A DNA stretch of 64,000 nt from an uncultured Modestobacter sp. (GCF_947486615.1 NZ_CANKUD010000001.1:248001-312000); one strand, 5' to 3'; positions 39,354 through 47,885 are shown, numbered from the stretch's first letter. The notes: generated by a model from the sequence alone, not told the origin. Made by a program: numbers and translations.

Positions 39354-40228
39354 CCGACGTCGTCTCGTTCGACGGCACCCACCTGGCCGTGTCCACCTGG
39401 GGTGCCGAGGACGCGCCGCTGGTCGTGCTGGTCCACGGCCTGGGCATGTCGACCAGCTCGTGGGGCGAGGTGCCCGACCGGCTGGCCGGCACCTGCCGGG
39501 TGGTCGCCTACGACCTGCGGGGCCACGCCGGGAGCGGACCGGCGGGCACCGGCCGCTACCGGCTGGCCAGCCACGCCGCCGACCTGGCCGCGGTGCTGGA
39601 CCACGTCCGGCGGGGCGGTGAGCAGGTGACGCTGGTCGGGCACAGCCTGGGCGGGGCGATCCTGCTGGAGCACGTGGCCACCGCTGGTGACGGGCACGTG
39701 GCAGGTGCTGTGTTCGCCGGGTCGGGCGGCTCGGCCGTGACCGTGCCCGGCCTGCCCGCCCACGGCCTGCCCGCGCCGGTGGGCGCCGTCGTCCGGGCCG
39801 CCTGGCTGGGCCTGCTGCTGCTGGGCGTGCGCGCCGGACGCCGGCTGCGCGGCTGGGACGCCGTCACCGACCGGGTGTCGCGGCGGTGGGCGTTCGCCCC
39901 GCACGAGCCGGCCGAGCTCGTGGCCCGGGCCCGCGCGGACTTCCTGGCGACCCGGCCGCGCGCACTCGCCGGCACCGTGCTGGCCAGCATCAGCCACGAC
40001 GGGCAGCGGCTGGCCCCGGCGCTCACGGCGCCGGCGGTCGTCGTGCACGGCGGTCAGGACAACGAGGTACCCGACGACGACGCCCGGCGGCTGCTGGACG
40101 CGCTGCCCGCCGGGGAGCTGGTGTCCCTGCCGCGCAGCGGCCACATGCTGCCGCTGACCGACCCCGAGGTGGTCGCCGGGCAGGTGGCCCGGCTGATCCG
40201 GCGGACGCAGCAGGAGCGCACCGGCTGA
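39350..40228 (+). CDS. Alpha/beta hydrolase
   Basis: A 292-residue soluble hydrolase: VVLVHGLGMSTSSWGEVPDR (oxyanion), VTLVGHSLGGAILLEHV (Ser nucleophile), VVVHGGQDNEVPDDDARRLL (Asp) and SLPRSGHMLPLTDPEVVAGQV (His). The triad is complete. It is translationally coupled to the BrkB gene (ATGA overlap at 39350), suggesting both act on a membrane-related substrate, but nothing identifies it. No signal peptide. Confidence 0.9.
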   Translation: MTDVVSFDGTHLAVSTWGAEDAPLVVLVHGLGMSTSSWGEVPDRLAGTCRVVAYDLRGHAGSGPAGTGRYRLASHAADLAAVLDHVRRGGEQVTLVGHSLGGAILLEHVATAGDGHVAGAVFAGSGGSAVTVPGLPAHGLPAPVGAVVRAAWLGLLLLGVRAGRRLRGWDAVTDRVSRRWAFAPHEPAELVARARADFLATRPRALAGTVLASISHDGQRLAPALTAPAVVVHGGQDNEVPDDDARRLLDALPAGELVSLPRSGHMLPLTDPEVVAGQVARLIRRTQQERTG

Positions 40229-40299
40229 GCCGCGCGGGGACGGCGTCCCCCTCCGCTGGGAGTTGGTGGGCCGGGCCGCCGATGGGCAGACTGACCGAC

Positions 40300-40977
40300 G
40301 TGTCACGGTCCGTGCTGGTCATCGAGGACGACCCCCGCATCCGACGCATCGTGCAGCTGACCCTGGAGCGCGAGGGCCTGCGGGTCACCGAGGCCGAGAG
40401 CGGGGAGGCCGGGCTGGCGCGCCTGGCCGAGCAGGAGTTCGACGTGATCCTGCTGGACCTGATGCTGCCCGGGCAGGACGGTTTCGAGGTCTGCCGGGCG
40501 ATCCGGCGGACCTCCAACACCCCGGTGATCATGGTCACCGCCCGGTCGGACAGCCACGACGTCGTCGCCGGCCTGGAAGCGGGGGCCGACGACTACGTGT
40601 CCAAGCCGTTCGTGCCCAAGGAGCTGTCCGCCCGGATCCGGGCGCTGGCCCGGCGCACCCGCGTCCCCGAGCCGCGCCGGGAGGTGGCCGTGGGCGACCT
40701 GGTGCTCATCCCCGCCGACGGCACGGTCACCCGGGACGGCGCGCCGCTGGACCTCACCCGCACCGAGTTCAAGCTGCTGTGCGAGCTCGCCGCCGAACCC
40801 GGCCGGGTGCTGAGCCGGGAGGAGCTGCTGGACCGGGTCTGGGGCTACGACTACTTCGGGGACTCCCGGCTGGTGGACGTGCACGTCCGGCGGTTGCGCA
40901 AGAAGGTCGAGCGGGACCCGAGCTCCCCGGCCGTCGTCCTGACGGTGCGCGGGATGGGCTACCGCGTGCCTGCGTGA
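40300..40977 (+). CDS. OmpR-family response regulator (module 1)
   Basis: A 225-residue MtrA/PhoP-like regulator: VIEDDPRIRRIV acidic pocket, LLDLMLPGQDGFEV phospho-Asp, VTARSDSHDVVAGLEAGADD and SKPFVPKELSARI receiver end, then the winged-helix output (LTRTEFKLLCELAAEPGRVL, SREELLDRVWGYDYFGDSRL, VDVHVRRLRKKVE). GTG at 40300 gives the normal N-terminus; ATG 40282 is an in-frame alternative six codons upstream. First gene of a regulator-kinase-GerMN lipoprotein operon, duplicated at 48027-50781. Confidence 0.93.
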   Translation: MSRSVLVIEDDPRIRRIVQLTLEREGLRVTEAESGEAGLARLAEQEFDVILLDLMLPGQDGFEVCRAIRRTSNTPVIMVTARSDSHDVVAGLEAGADDYVSKPFVPKELSARIRALARRTRVPEPRREVAVGDLVLIPADGTVTRDGAPLDLTRTEFKLLCELAAEPGRVLSREELLDRVWGYDYFGDSRLVDVHVRRLRKKVERDPSSPAVVLTVRGMGYRVPA

Positions 40978-42422
40978 GCAGCGCCGTCCTGACCGCGGCC
41001 GACCGGCCGGCGGTCCGGCGCCGGCTGCTGCGGACCGCGCGCCGCCCGGGGCCCCGGACCCTCCGCGGCCGGGCAGCCCTCGCCTTCGGCGCGATCAGCC
41101 TGGTGCTCTCCACCGCGCTGGCGCTGACGGTGTGGGGAGCGGTCTCCCAGTACCTGCTGCTGCAGCGGGAACGGGCCACCCTGGCCCAGGCCAGCGCCAA
41201 CTCCGCCCAGCTGCAGCGCGGGGCGTCCGCGGCCGGGCTCACCCTCCCCCAGCTGCTGGCCCAGCTGCCCCGGCAGACCGGGTCGACCTCGCTGTTCGTG
41301 GACAGCGGCGAGTGGACGACGACATCGCTGCTGGTCGGCCGGGACGACCTGCCCCGGGGCCTGCGGGACACCGTGGTCGAGGGCAGCCCGGCCCGGCAGC
41401 GGATCACCGTGCAGGGCGAGACGGTGCTCGCCGTCGGCATCCCGCTGGCCGGACTGGAGGACGCCTACTTCGAGGTCTTCCCGCTGGACGAGCTGGACCG
41501 CACCTACCGGGTGCTGGGCACGGTGCTCGCCCTGGCGGTGCTGGCCTCGGTGCCGCTGTCGCTGGTCGCGGGCTGGTGGAGCACCCGGCCGGCGCTGCGC
41601 CCGCTGGAGCGCATCTCCACCGTCGCCGGCGCGATCGCCGCCGGCGACCTGGGCGCCCGGCTGGACCCGCAGGGCGACCCGTCGCTGACCCCGCTCGCCG
41701 CCTCGTTCAACCAGACCGTCGCCGCCCTCGAGGCCCGGGTGCGCAGCGACGCCCGGTTCGCCGCCGACGTCAGCCACGAGCTGCGGACGCCGCTGACCGC
41801 CATGCTCGGGGCGATGTCGCTGGTCGAGGAGCACGTCGACCGGCTGCCGGCGGACGGCCAGGAGGGGCTGGCCCTGCTGCGGGCCGAGGTGCTCGGCTTC
41901 GAGCGGCTGGTCGCGGACCTGCTGGAGATCTCCCGGGCCGACGCCGGCAGCACCGACGCCGCACTCGAGGACGTCCGGGTGGCCGACCTGGTCCGCGCGC
42001 TGCTGGCCCGCCGCTCGCTGGCCGGGCGGCCACCGGTGCCGGTCGAGGCACCGGACGACGTCGACCAACTGGTCGTGCGGGCGGACAAGCGCCGACTGGA
42101 ACGGGTGCTGGGCAACCTGATCGACAACGCGGACACCCACGGCCAGGGGCTGCGCGGGCTGGTCCTGGCCGCGGACGGGGGGACGGTCCGGATCTCGGTC
42201 GACGACGCCGGCGCCGGGGTGCCGGCCGGGGACCGGGACCGGGTGTTCGAGCGCTTCGCCCGCGGCGCGGGGAGCTCGCGGGTGCACACCCCCGGGGCCG
42301 GGCTGGGGCTGGCCCTGGTCACCCGGCACCTGCAGGCGATGGACGGCAGCGTCACCGTCGGCGACAGCCCGCAGGGCGGAGCGCGCTTCACCGTCGAGCT
42401 GCCACTGGGGAGCACCCGGTGA
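40974..42422 (+). CDS. Sensor histidine kinase (module 1)
   Basis: A 482-residue membrane kinase. TM1 (ALAFGAISLVLSTALALTVW) and TM2 (LGTVLALAVLASVPLSLVAG) enclose an external sensor of about 120 residues (QTGSTSLFVDSGEW, RQRITVQGETVLAVGIPL). Then come HAMP, the H-box DVSHELRTPLTAML, the N-box LGNLIDNADTHG, and DDAGAGVP and GAGLGLALVTRHL. The layout matches MtrB/PrrB-type actinobacterial kinases. GTG start overlaps the regulator stop (GTGA); the stop overlaps the lipoprotein start likewise. Confidence 0.94.
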   Translation: MSSAVLTAADRPAVRRRLLRTARRPGPRTLRGRAALAFGAISLVLSTALALTVWGAVSQYLLLQRERATLAQASANSAQLQRGASAAGLTLPQLLAQLPRQTGSTSLFVDSGEWTTTSLLVGRDDLPRGLRDTVVEGSPARQRITVQGETVLAVGIPLAGLEDAYFEVFPLDELDRTYRVLGTVLALAVLASVPLSLVAGWWSTRPALRPLERISTVAGAIAAGDLGARLDPQGDPSLTPLAASFNQTVAALEARVRSDARFAADVSHELRTPLTAMLGAMSLVEEHVDRLPADGQEGLALLRAEVLGFERLVADLLEISRADAGSTDAALEDVRVADLVRALLARRSLAGRPPVPVEAPDDVDQLVVRADKRRLERVLGNLIDNADTHGQGLRGLVLAADGGTVRISVDDAGAGVPAGDRDRVFERFARGAGSSRVHTPGAGLGLALVTRHLQAMDGSVTVGDSPQGGARFTVELPLGSTR

Positions 42423-42991
42423 GGCGCGCCCTCGTCGTCCTGCTCGGGCTCCTGCTGCTGGTCGCCGGGTGCGGGGTCGGCTCCCAGGACCGTCCGGAGC
42501 GGCTCACCCTGACCGAGGCGCCGACGTCGCGGGCGACCAGCCCGGGCCCGGGAAGCGTCGAGGTCGAGGTGTTCTTCGTCCGCGGCACCGAACTGGAAGC
42601 GGTGGCCCGCTCGGCACCGGCCCAGGACCCCACCACCCTGCTCGAGGTGCTCGTCGCGGGGCCGACGCGCACCGAGGTCTTCTCCGGGCTGCGGACCGCG
42701 ATCGCCCCGCAGACCCCGATCGTCCCCACCGGGCTGGCCGCGGGCCGGCTGGTCGTGGACCTGCCGGTCGAGCTGACCGACGTCAGCGGGGGCAACCAGC
42801 TGCTGACGTTCGCGCAGCTGGTCTGGACCCTCACCACGCTGCCCAGCATCGACGAGGTGTGGTTCACCTCCGGCGGGGTGCCGGTGGAGGTGCCCACCGA
42901 CGCGGGCCTCACCGGCGCACCGGTGGAGCGGGACGACTACCGGTCGGCCGCTCCGGCGGTCAGCAGCTCGCCCGGCGCACCGACCGACTGA
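42419..42991 (+). CDS. GerMN-domain lipoprotein (module 1)
   Basis: A 190-residue lipoprotein. Signal peptide VVLLGLLLLVAGC with lipobox Cys at about residue 18. The mature part is one GerMN domain: VEVEVFFVRGTELEAVAR, PTTLLEVLVAGPTRTEVFSG, GRLVVDLPVELTDVSGGNQL and QLVWTLTTLPSIDEVWF. In mycobacteria the LpqB lipoprotein, which contains GerMN, is encoded next to MtrA/MtrB and modulates the kinase; by analogy this protein may tune its kinase from outside. GTG start; a 10-bp inverted repeat follows at 43010. Confidence 0.88.
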   Translation: MRRALVVLLGLLLLVAGCGVGSQDRPERLTLTEAPTSRATSPGPGSVEVEVFFVRGTELEAVARSAPAQDPTTLLEVLVAGPTRTEVFSGLRTAIAPQTPIVPTGLAAGRLVVDLPVELTDVSGGNQLLTFAQLVWTLTTLPSIDEVWFTSGGVPVEVPTDAGLTGAPVERDDYRSAAPAVSSSPGAPTD

Positions 42992-43009
42992 CCACCCGGC
43001 TGCCATCGG

Positions 43010-43041
43010 ACCGTCATCCCGGGGCGGACCTGGATGACGGT
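43010..43041. terminator. Hairpin after the lipoprotein gene
   Basis: Perfect arms ACCGTCATCC (43010-43019) and GGATGACGGT (43032-43041) with a 12-base loop, 19 bases after the lipoprotein stop. A likely terminator or mRNA-stabilising hairpin. An ATG inside the right arm argues against a metallophosphoesterase start there. Confidence 0.6.
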
Positions 43042-43156
43042 TCGCGGACGACGCCGGCGCCCGCACCGCGCCGCGGCCGCGTGGCAGGCGAACCTGGGGT
43101 CGAGGACTCCCCCACCCGACTCGTCAGGAGCCGCCCGCCGTGCGCACCCCGCTGCC

Positions 43157-44119
43157 GTGCCCCGGGTGGTGGGCACGGTGAGGCGCTGGTGGGTCCGGGC
43201 CGTGCTCGCCCTGACGGCCGCGGTCGCGCTGCTGCTGGGCTGGGGCGTGCTGGTCGAACCACGCCTGGTGCTGGACCAGGAGCGGCTCGAGGTCGCCCTC
43301 CCCCAGCTGAGCGGCGAGTGGACCGGCACCGAGCTCGCGGTCCTGTCCGACCTGCAGGTTGGGGCACCGTGGGCCAACACCGGCATGGTGGAGCGTGCGG
43401 TCGCCGCCGTGGTGGCCGCCGAGCCGGACGCCGTCCTGCTGGCCGGTGACCTGGTCCACGGCCCGCCCGCGACCCGGACGATCGACCCCGGCGCCGGGAC
43501 CCACCTGCCGGAGGCCGCCGGCCGGGCGCCGAACGCCGGGCGGCAGGTGGAGCAGGTCCTCGAGCTGCTCGCGCCGCTGGCCGAGGCGGGGCTGGCGACG
43601 TACGCGGTGCTGGGCGACCACGACCTCTCCTCCGGCGCGGCCGACGAGCTGACCCGGGGCCTGACCCGGATCGGCGTCCCGGTGCTCCGCGACGAGGCCC
43701 GGCGGCTGCCGCCGCCCACCGGGGAGCAGCCGGTGACCGACCTGTGGGTGGTGGGCCTGGACGCCGTCCGGCCCGACACCACCGCCGCGTTCGCCGGCGT
43801 CCCGGACGACGCCCCGCGGGTGGTGCTGGTGCACGACCCGACCGGTTTCCGGTCCCTGCCCACCGGCCACGCCCCGCTGACCCTGGCCGGGCACACCCGC
43901 TGCGGCCAGCTCGGGGTGCCCGGGCTGCCGCGCTGGTCGCGGCTCGGGCTCGACGCCGAGGACGAGGCGGTGGCCGACGGCTGGTCACCGGCTGGGTACG
44001 GCGCGCCCGGCAACCGGCTCTACGTCACCTGCGGCATCGGCTTCGACGTCGCCCCGATCCGGCTGCTCGCCCCGCCCCAGGTGGTGTTCGTCGAGCTCAC
44101 CCCGGCCTCCGCGGGCTGA
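43157..44119 (+). CDS. Membrane-anchored metallophosphoesterase with altered motifs
   Basis: About 320 residues with one N-terminal membrane segment (RAVLALTAAVALLLGWGVLV) and a calcineurin-like phosphoesterase domain outside or at the membrane. Motif order is right but key residues differ: SDLQVG (usual SDxH), LLAGDLVHG (intact), VLGDHD (usual GNHD), LVHDPTGF (intact His) and AGHTRCGQ (usual GHTHGGQ). So one ligand each of motifs I, III and V is replaced by Q, D and R. It may be a distinct enzyme subfamily rather than inactive. Start uncertain: GTGs at 43157, 43166, 43169 and 43178 fit better than the ATG at 43034, which lies in a hairpin. Confidence 0.75.
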   Translation: MPRVVGTVRRWWVRAVLALTAAVALLLGWGVLVEPRLVLDQERLEVALPQLSGEWTGTELAVLSDLQVGAPWANTGMVERAVAAVVAAEPDAVLLAGDLVHGPPATRTIDPGAGTHLPEAAGRAPNAGRQVEQVLELLAPLAEAGLATYAVLGDHDLSSGAADELTRGLTRIGVPVLRDEARRLPPPTGEQPVTDLWVVGLDAVRPDTTAAFAGVPDDAPRVVLVHDPTGFRSLPTGHAPLTLAGHTRCGQLGVPGLPRWSRLGLDAEDEAVADGWSPAGYGAPGNRLYVTCGIGFDVAPIRLLAPPQVVFVELTPASAG

Positions 44120-44233
44120 CCTGCCGCCGCGGGACATGAGGAAGCCGGGACGCACCAGCACCGCCGGGCGTGCGCCGAGGCCTGCCGGCGCTGCGAGCAG
44201 GCCTGCCGCACGCTGCTCGGCTCGCTGGGCTGA
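44120..44233 (+). pseudogene. C-terminal remnant of a DUF326 Cys-rich four-helix protein
   Basis: In frame after the phosphoesterase stop: HEEAGTHQHRRACAEACRRC then EQACRTLLGSLG and a stop at 44231. The CAEACRRCEQACR spacing is that of DUF326/Csp-type copper-binding four-helix proteins, where it forms the last helix. No start codon and no earlier helices are present, so only the tail remains. Confidence 0.5.
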
Positions 44234-44264
44234 GCCGACCCCCGCCGGCGGGGACCGGACCGGT

Positions 44265-44501
44265 TCAGGAGCGCGCGGCCCACCCGTGGCCACAGGCCCG
44301 GCAGCGCATCCGGGCGAACCAGCTGCGGTCCTCCGCCGCGGGCGTGGCGTCCACCAGGTCCCGGGAGGAACAGCACGGGCAGTGCAGCAGCACGGCGAGG
44401 GCACCGCTGCGCCCGGTGAGCGGGCGGATCGGCCCCGGCCGCCGGGCGGTCCTCGGCCGAGCGGTCGGACGGACGGTGGCCGGGGGCAGGAGGCTGGTCA
44501 C
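44265..44501 (-). CDS. Small zinc-ribbon-like protein
   Basis: A 78-residue protein with a basic Pro/Arg N-terminus and two cysteine knuckles, LHCPCCSSRDLVD and RMRCRACGHGWAA, the C-x-C-C ... C-x-x-C pattern of a short zinc ribbon. It may bind DNA, RNA or a protein partner. GTG start at 44501. It lies directly downstream of another Cys-pair protein (stop 44509), and both probably form an operon. Family not recognised. Confidence 0.6.
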   Translation of the reverse strand: MTSLLPPATVRPTARPRTARRPGPIRPLTGRSGALAVLLHCPCCSSRDLVDATPAAEDRSWFARMRCRACGHGWAARS

Positions 44502-44508
44502 GGCCGGC

Positions 44509-44838
44509 TCACGCGTCGACGAACGAGGGCTCGGGGGCGACCGCGCTGGGCTGCGGCACGCCGGCCGCCATCGCGGCGGCTGCCGCGGTCGCCGCCGTCG
44601 GGGGCGCGACCTCCCAGACCTCGGCGGTGCGGGGCCGCCCCTGCTCCTCGCGGTGGGCGTAGAGCTGCTCGCGGGGCGGCAGCGGGTGCCCGACCGGGCA
44701 GCGCAGGGTGCCCACCTCGCCGACGTGCACCGGGCTGCGCCGCCCGGGGACGACGCACCGGCCGGCGCGTTCGATCAGCCGGGTGTCGCACTCCGGGCAG
44801 TGGAGGTTGTGCACGGACAGGATCCAGACGGAGACCAT
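44509..44838 (-). CDS. Small hypothetical protein with Cys knuckle
   Basis: A 109-residue protein. It begins MVSVWILSVHNLHCPECDTRLIERAGRCVV-like sequence with Cys pairs at CPEC and a later CPVGHPL, suggesting a zinc-binding head. The second half (RPRTAEVWEVAPPTAATAAAAAMAAG) is Ala/Pro-rich and probably disordered. Start at ATG 44838 or 44844, two codons apart. Its stop is 8 bases before the following zinc-ribbon gene. No family recognised. Confidence 0.55.
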   Translation of the reverse strand: MVSVWILSVHNLHCPECDTRLIERAGRCVVPGRRSPVHVGEVGTLRCPVGHPLPPREQLYAHREEQGRPRTAEVWEVAPPTAATAAAAAMAAGVPQPSAVAPEPSFVDA

Positions 44839-44918
44839 GCGCACACCCTGCGTGACGGAACCCCCCGCGATCCAGGCCCCGGTGCCCGTGTCCGGCGACC
44901 TTCACACGATCGCAAAGC

Positions 44919-45473
44919 TCAGCCGGTCCGGCCGGACGGGTCGCCGTCGGCCGCGCTCCCCCGGGTCACCCCCGCGACGCCCTCCAGGGCGGACCAGTCC
45001 CCGATGGCGCTCCGCGGGACGACGCTGAGGGTCCCGTCGGTCTCCAGCACCACCGCCGCGACCTCGCTCAGGTCCCCCGAGCCCGAGGCCCGCACGGCCT
45101 GCCGGACCTCGTCGAGCGCCACCCGCTGCGCGGCCAGGGCGTCACTGATCGGCCGGCCGTCCCGCCACAGCAGGGTCGGCCGCGCGGTCACCACCCCGCG
45201 CACCCCCGGCACGTGCACCGTCAGCCAGGCGACCAGCGCCTGCAGCGTGGCCAGCAGCACCAGCGCGGCCATGCCCTCGGCCCAGGACACGTCGGAGCTG
45301 AGCAGGATCGTGGCGAGGGTCGAGCCCAGGGCCACGGTGACGATCAGGTCGAAGGCGTTCAGCTTCGCCAGCGTCCGCTTGCCCGACAGCCGCAGCACCA
45401 CCACCAGGCTCACGTACGCGGCGGTGCCCACCGCCAGCACACGGGCCACGTCCGACCACGAGTCCCACCACAT
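44919..45473 (-). CDS. DUF421 (YetF-like) membrane protein
   Basis: A 184-residue protein with three N-terminal membrane segments (VLAVGTAAYVSLVVVLRLSG, DLIVTVALGSTLATILL, AALVLLATLQALVAWLTV) and the DUF421 core: LRLSGKRTLAKLNAFDLIVT, a TARPTLLWRDGRPISDALAA strand and VAAVVLETDGTLSVVPRS. YetF-family proteins are cytoplasmic-facing membrane proteins linked to stress, of unclear function. ATG at 45473. The acidic C-terminus (VTRGSAADGDPSGRTG) is disordered. Confidence 0.9.
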   Translation of the reverse strand: MWWDSWSDVARVLAVGTAAYVSLVVVLRLSGKRTLAKLNAFDLIVTVALGSTLATILLSSDVSWAEGMAALVLLATLQALVAWLTVHVPGVRGVVTARPTLLWRDGRPISDALAAQRVALDEVRQAVRASGSGDLSEVAAVVLETDGTLSVVPRSAIGDWSALEGVAGVTRGSAADGDPSGRTG

Positions 45474-45732
45474 GTCGCCTCCTCGGCTGCGTCCACCTGT
45501 CCGCGGGACACCGTCCCGGACCTCCGACCCGATGCAGCCTGCAGGCAGCGGGGTCGGCTCGCGAACCGGCACGGCGGCCGCGCGCCGGCGTGTGAAGGGT
45601 GCGTGACTCTTCCGTGCCCCGCTTGTGGCGGAACAGGACCGGCTGCCATGGTCGGGCGGCGACGGCACCGACGACCGAGCGCCGCCGACCCGCCGTCCAC
45701 CCACGGGTCGCACCGACACACCGGAGGACGCC

Positions 45733-46035
45733 ATGCTCCCCACGCGATCGCCGCACACCCCCACCGACCGCACGCTGACCGAGGTGGTGGACGGCCACAC
45801 CGGCCGCGTCCGGGTCAGCGGCCACCTCACCCCCGCCGGCGCCGACCTGGTCCGGGGAACCGTCGAGGGGCTGCGCCAGCAGGGCCACTCGACCGTCGTG
45901 CTCGACCTCGCCGAGGTGCAGGCCGCCGACGACGTCGGGCTCCGCGTGCTGTCCACCCTGCGCACCTCGATGGCCGACTCCGGCGACGAGCTGCTGGTCC
46001 ACAACGCGCCGGCCGGGCGCACGACGGGCGCCTGA
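45733..46035 (+). CDS. STAS-domain anti-sigma factor antagonist
   Basis: A 100-residue STAS protein: GRVRVSGHLTPAGADLVRGT, VEGLRQQGHSTVVLDLAEVQ, AADDVGLRVLSTLRTSM and DELLVHNAPAG. In SpoIIAA/RsbV proteins the phosphorylatable Ser follows the D-L/F-S turn (D-SSG); here the site reads VQAADDVGLRVL with Asp where Ser is expected, so it may be a constitutive or non-phosphorylated variant. ATG at 45733 has CCGGAGG 8 bases upstream. A strong bidirectional terminator follows. Confidence 0.85.
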   Translation: MLPTRSPHTPTDRTLTEVVDGHTGRVRVSGHLTPAGADLVRGTVEGLRQQGHSTVVLDLAEVQAADDVGLRVLSTLRTSMADSGDELLVHNAPAGRTTGA

Positions 46036-46041
46036 GCACCG

Positions 46042-46085
46042 GACGACGACGGCCGGGCCCCGCACGGGGTCCGGCCGTCGTCGTC
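46042..46085. terminator. Strong bidirectional terminator
   Basis: Arms GACGACGACGGCCGGGCCCC (46042-46061) and GGGGTCCGGCCGTCGTCGTC (46066-46085) form a 20-bp stem with a single G-T wobble and a 4-base loop, between convergent genes ending at 46035 and 46102. Directly after it is an AGGTC tandem run (46089-46104). Confidence 0.9.
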
Positions 46086-46101
46086 TCCAGGTCAGGTCAG
46101 G

Positions 46102-47487
46102 TCAGGACGGCGGCGGCCAGCTGCCGGCGAGGGCGAGGTCCACCGCGTGCCGCCACTCGCGGGTCTCCGTCTCCGCGACGGAGGCGGTCTCCTCGGCGAG
46201 GGCCGCCACTCGCGCCACGTAGTGGGTCACCTGCTCGTCCACCCCCCGGCCCCGGGCCCGCCAGGCGAACTCGCGCAGCAGCCCGGCGACCCGGCGCAGC
46301 ACCGCCGGCTGCCCCTCGGCGAACTGCAGCGGCTCCTCCAGCACCAGCTGCAGCAGCGCGGGCAGCTCCCAGGCGGGGACGACCACCCGTACCGCCCCCT
46401 CGTCGTCCCGGAGGAACCGGGCGTCGGAGGGCCGGGTCGCCAGCGCCCCGAGCAGGGCGGAGGCGTGCGAGAAGGCGTGCACCGCCGTCGTCGGGTCGTT
46501 GATGCCGGGCGAGAGCGCCCGGACCGCGATGTCGACGACCTTGCGCAGCGCGTAGGCCACGTCCCGGGCCGGCGAGCGCTCGAAGTGCAGCTCCAGCGCT
46601 CCGTCCAGCTCCTCCGCCAGCCGCGCGGCGTCCACCGGGGCGCCGGGCGAGTCGACCCACACGTGCGCGACCGGGGTGCCCTCGACGACGGAGTCCCCCA
46701 TCCGGACCGCCAGCCGCACCTGCACCCCGCCGTCCCGGGCGGCCCGGACGGCGTCGTCCTCGGCGAGGCCCACCAGGAACCCGCTGGACCGGGCGACCAG
46801 CGGGACCGCGACGCCCGGCGGGAGACCGGGGCGCGCCGTCCCGTCGCCGTCCTCGGCCCCGTCCCCGTCCCCGTCCTCGTCCTCGTCGGCGCTGCCCAGC
46901 TCCCGGTGGATGGTCCGGGAGCCCTCGTCGTGGACGTCGCGGAGCATCGTCTCCACCCGCAGCACCCGGGACAGGTGCTCCAGGAAGAGGACCAGGGCCA
47001 GCACACTGCCCAGGGTCAGCACGTAGGCCACCGAGATGGACAGCCGGGGCACGAACGCGGTGTCGTCCTCGGTCGCGCTCTCGGTGCGCACGGTGCGCAG
47101 CACGGTGAGCGCGTAGACGAAGGTGAGCATCAGCTGCGCCAGCGTCAGCTGCACCACCCGGTCGGTGGCGAAGGTCTGCAGCACGCGCGGTGAGTACTGG
47201 CTGCTGCTCAGCTGCAGGGCGATGACGGTGAGCGAGAACGTCAGGCCGGTCACCGAGATCAGCGAGCCGGCGATGGCGGCCAGCAGGTCGCGGGCGGCCG
47301 ACGCGCCGCCGCCGAAGGCGAAGGTGAGCGGGTGGCCCCCGGGCTCGTCGAGCCAGCCGTCGATCGCCGGCAGCAGGATGCCCAGCCCGATGGCGATCAG
47401 CACCCCGAGCACCGGGATCGGCCACAGCGCACTGCCGATCTTGCCCAGCAGCGTGCTCAGCGGTCCCCCGCGCCGGTCGTTGGCCAC
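46102..47487 (-). CDS. DUF2254 membrane protein
   Basis: A 461-residue protein. Four N-terminal membrane segments (IPVLGVLIAIGLGILLPAI, LLAAIAGSLISVTGLTFSLTVIALQL, LAQLMLTFVYALTVLRTV, VAYVLTLGSVLALVLFLEHL) and a large cytoplasmic domain. The family pattern QLSSSQYSPRVLQTFATDRV is clear, as is ALSPGINDPTTAVHAFSHAS. An unusual acidic insertion (DEDEDGDGDGAEDGDG, near residues 205-220, coded by CCGTCC/CGTCCT repeats) interrupts it. Function unknown. GTG start at 47487. Confidence 0.88.
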   Translation of the reverse strand: MANDRRGGPLSTLLGKIGSALWPIPVLGVLIAIGLGILLPAIDGWLDEPGGHPLTFAFGGGASAARDLLAAIAGSLISVTGLTFSLTVIALQLSSSQYSPRVLQTFATDRVVQLTLAQLMLTFVYALTVLRTVRTESATEDDTAFVPRLSISVAYVLTLGSVLALVLFLEHLSRVLRVETMLRDVHDEGSRTIHRELGSADEDEDGDGDGAEDGDGTARPGLPPGVAVPLVARSSGFLVGLAEDDAVRAARDGGVQVRLAVRMGDSVVEGTPVAHVWVDSPGAPVDAARLAEELDGALELHFERSPARDVAYALRKVVDIAVRALSPGINDPTTAVHAFSHASALLGALATRPSDARFLRDDEGAVRVVVPAWELPALLQLVLEEPLQFAEGQPAVLRRVAGLLREFAWRARGRGVDEQVTHYVARVAALAEETASVAETETREWRHAVDLALAGSWPPPS

Positions 47488-47525
47488 GCCCGAGTCTCCC
47501 CCAGGGCACGCCTCCCGGCCCGACG

Positions 47526-47885
47526 TCACCTGCCGGGCGGCTCCGGCTGGTCCTCCACCTGCATGACCCGCCACAGCCCCGTCCGGTGCAGCAGCGCCTC
47601 GGTGCGCCGGTTCACCCCGCGCAGCACGACGGCACCACCCCGGGCCCGGCACGTCCGGTGCGCCCACAGGAAGCTGGCCACCGCGGTGCTGGACAGCTGG
47701 CGGACGCCGGTCAGGTCGACCACCAGCCGGCGGGCGCCGGACAGCAGCGCGTCGTGCAGCAGCCAGCGCAGGTCGGCCAGCCCGTCGGCGAGCAGGTCGT
47801 CACTGAGCACCACCACCACCTGCCCGTCCCGGCCGGGGCGGGCAGGGGCGAGCGAGGCCGGCTGGCGGCTGGTCGCGGCGGTCAT
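47526..47885 (-). CDS. STAS-domain protein
   Basis: A 119-residue STAS-domain protein: QVVVVLSDDLLADGLADLRW, ARRLVVDLTGVRQLSSTAVA (the usual DLSGV..LSS phosphosite area, with Ser-Ser-Thr present) and SFLWAHRTCRARGGAVVLRG. The intact Ser residues make it a candidate substrate for SpoIIE-type phosphatases and anti-sigma kinases. ATG at 47885. It lies 38 bases upstream of the DUF2254 gene on the same strand and is divergent from the two-component module at 48027. Confidence 0.85.
   Translation of the reverse strand: MTAATSRQPASLAPARPGRDGQVVVVLSDDLLADGLADLRWLLHDALLSGARRLVVDLTGVRQLSSTAVASFLWAHRTCRARGGAVVLRGVNRRTEALLHRTGLWRVMQVEDQPEPPGR

Noticed and set aside
43034-43156. N-terminal extension of the metallophosphoesterase from ATG 43034
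   Set aside because: The ATG lies in the right arm of a hairpin and the extension is Arg/Pro/Ala-rich; later GTG starts just before the membrane segment are more likely.
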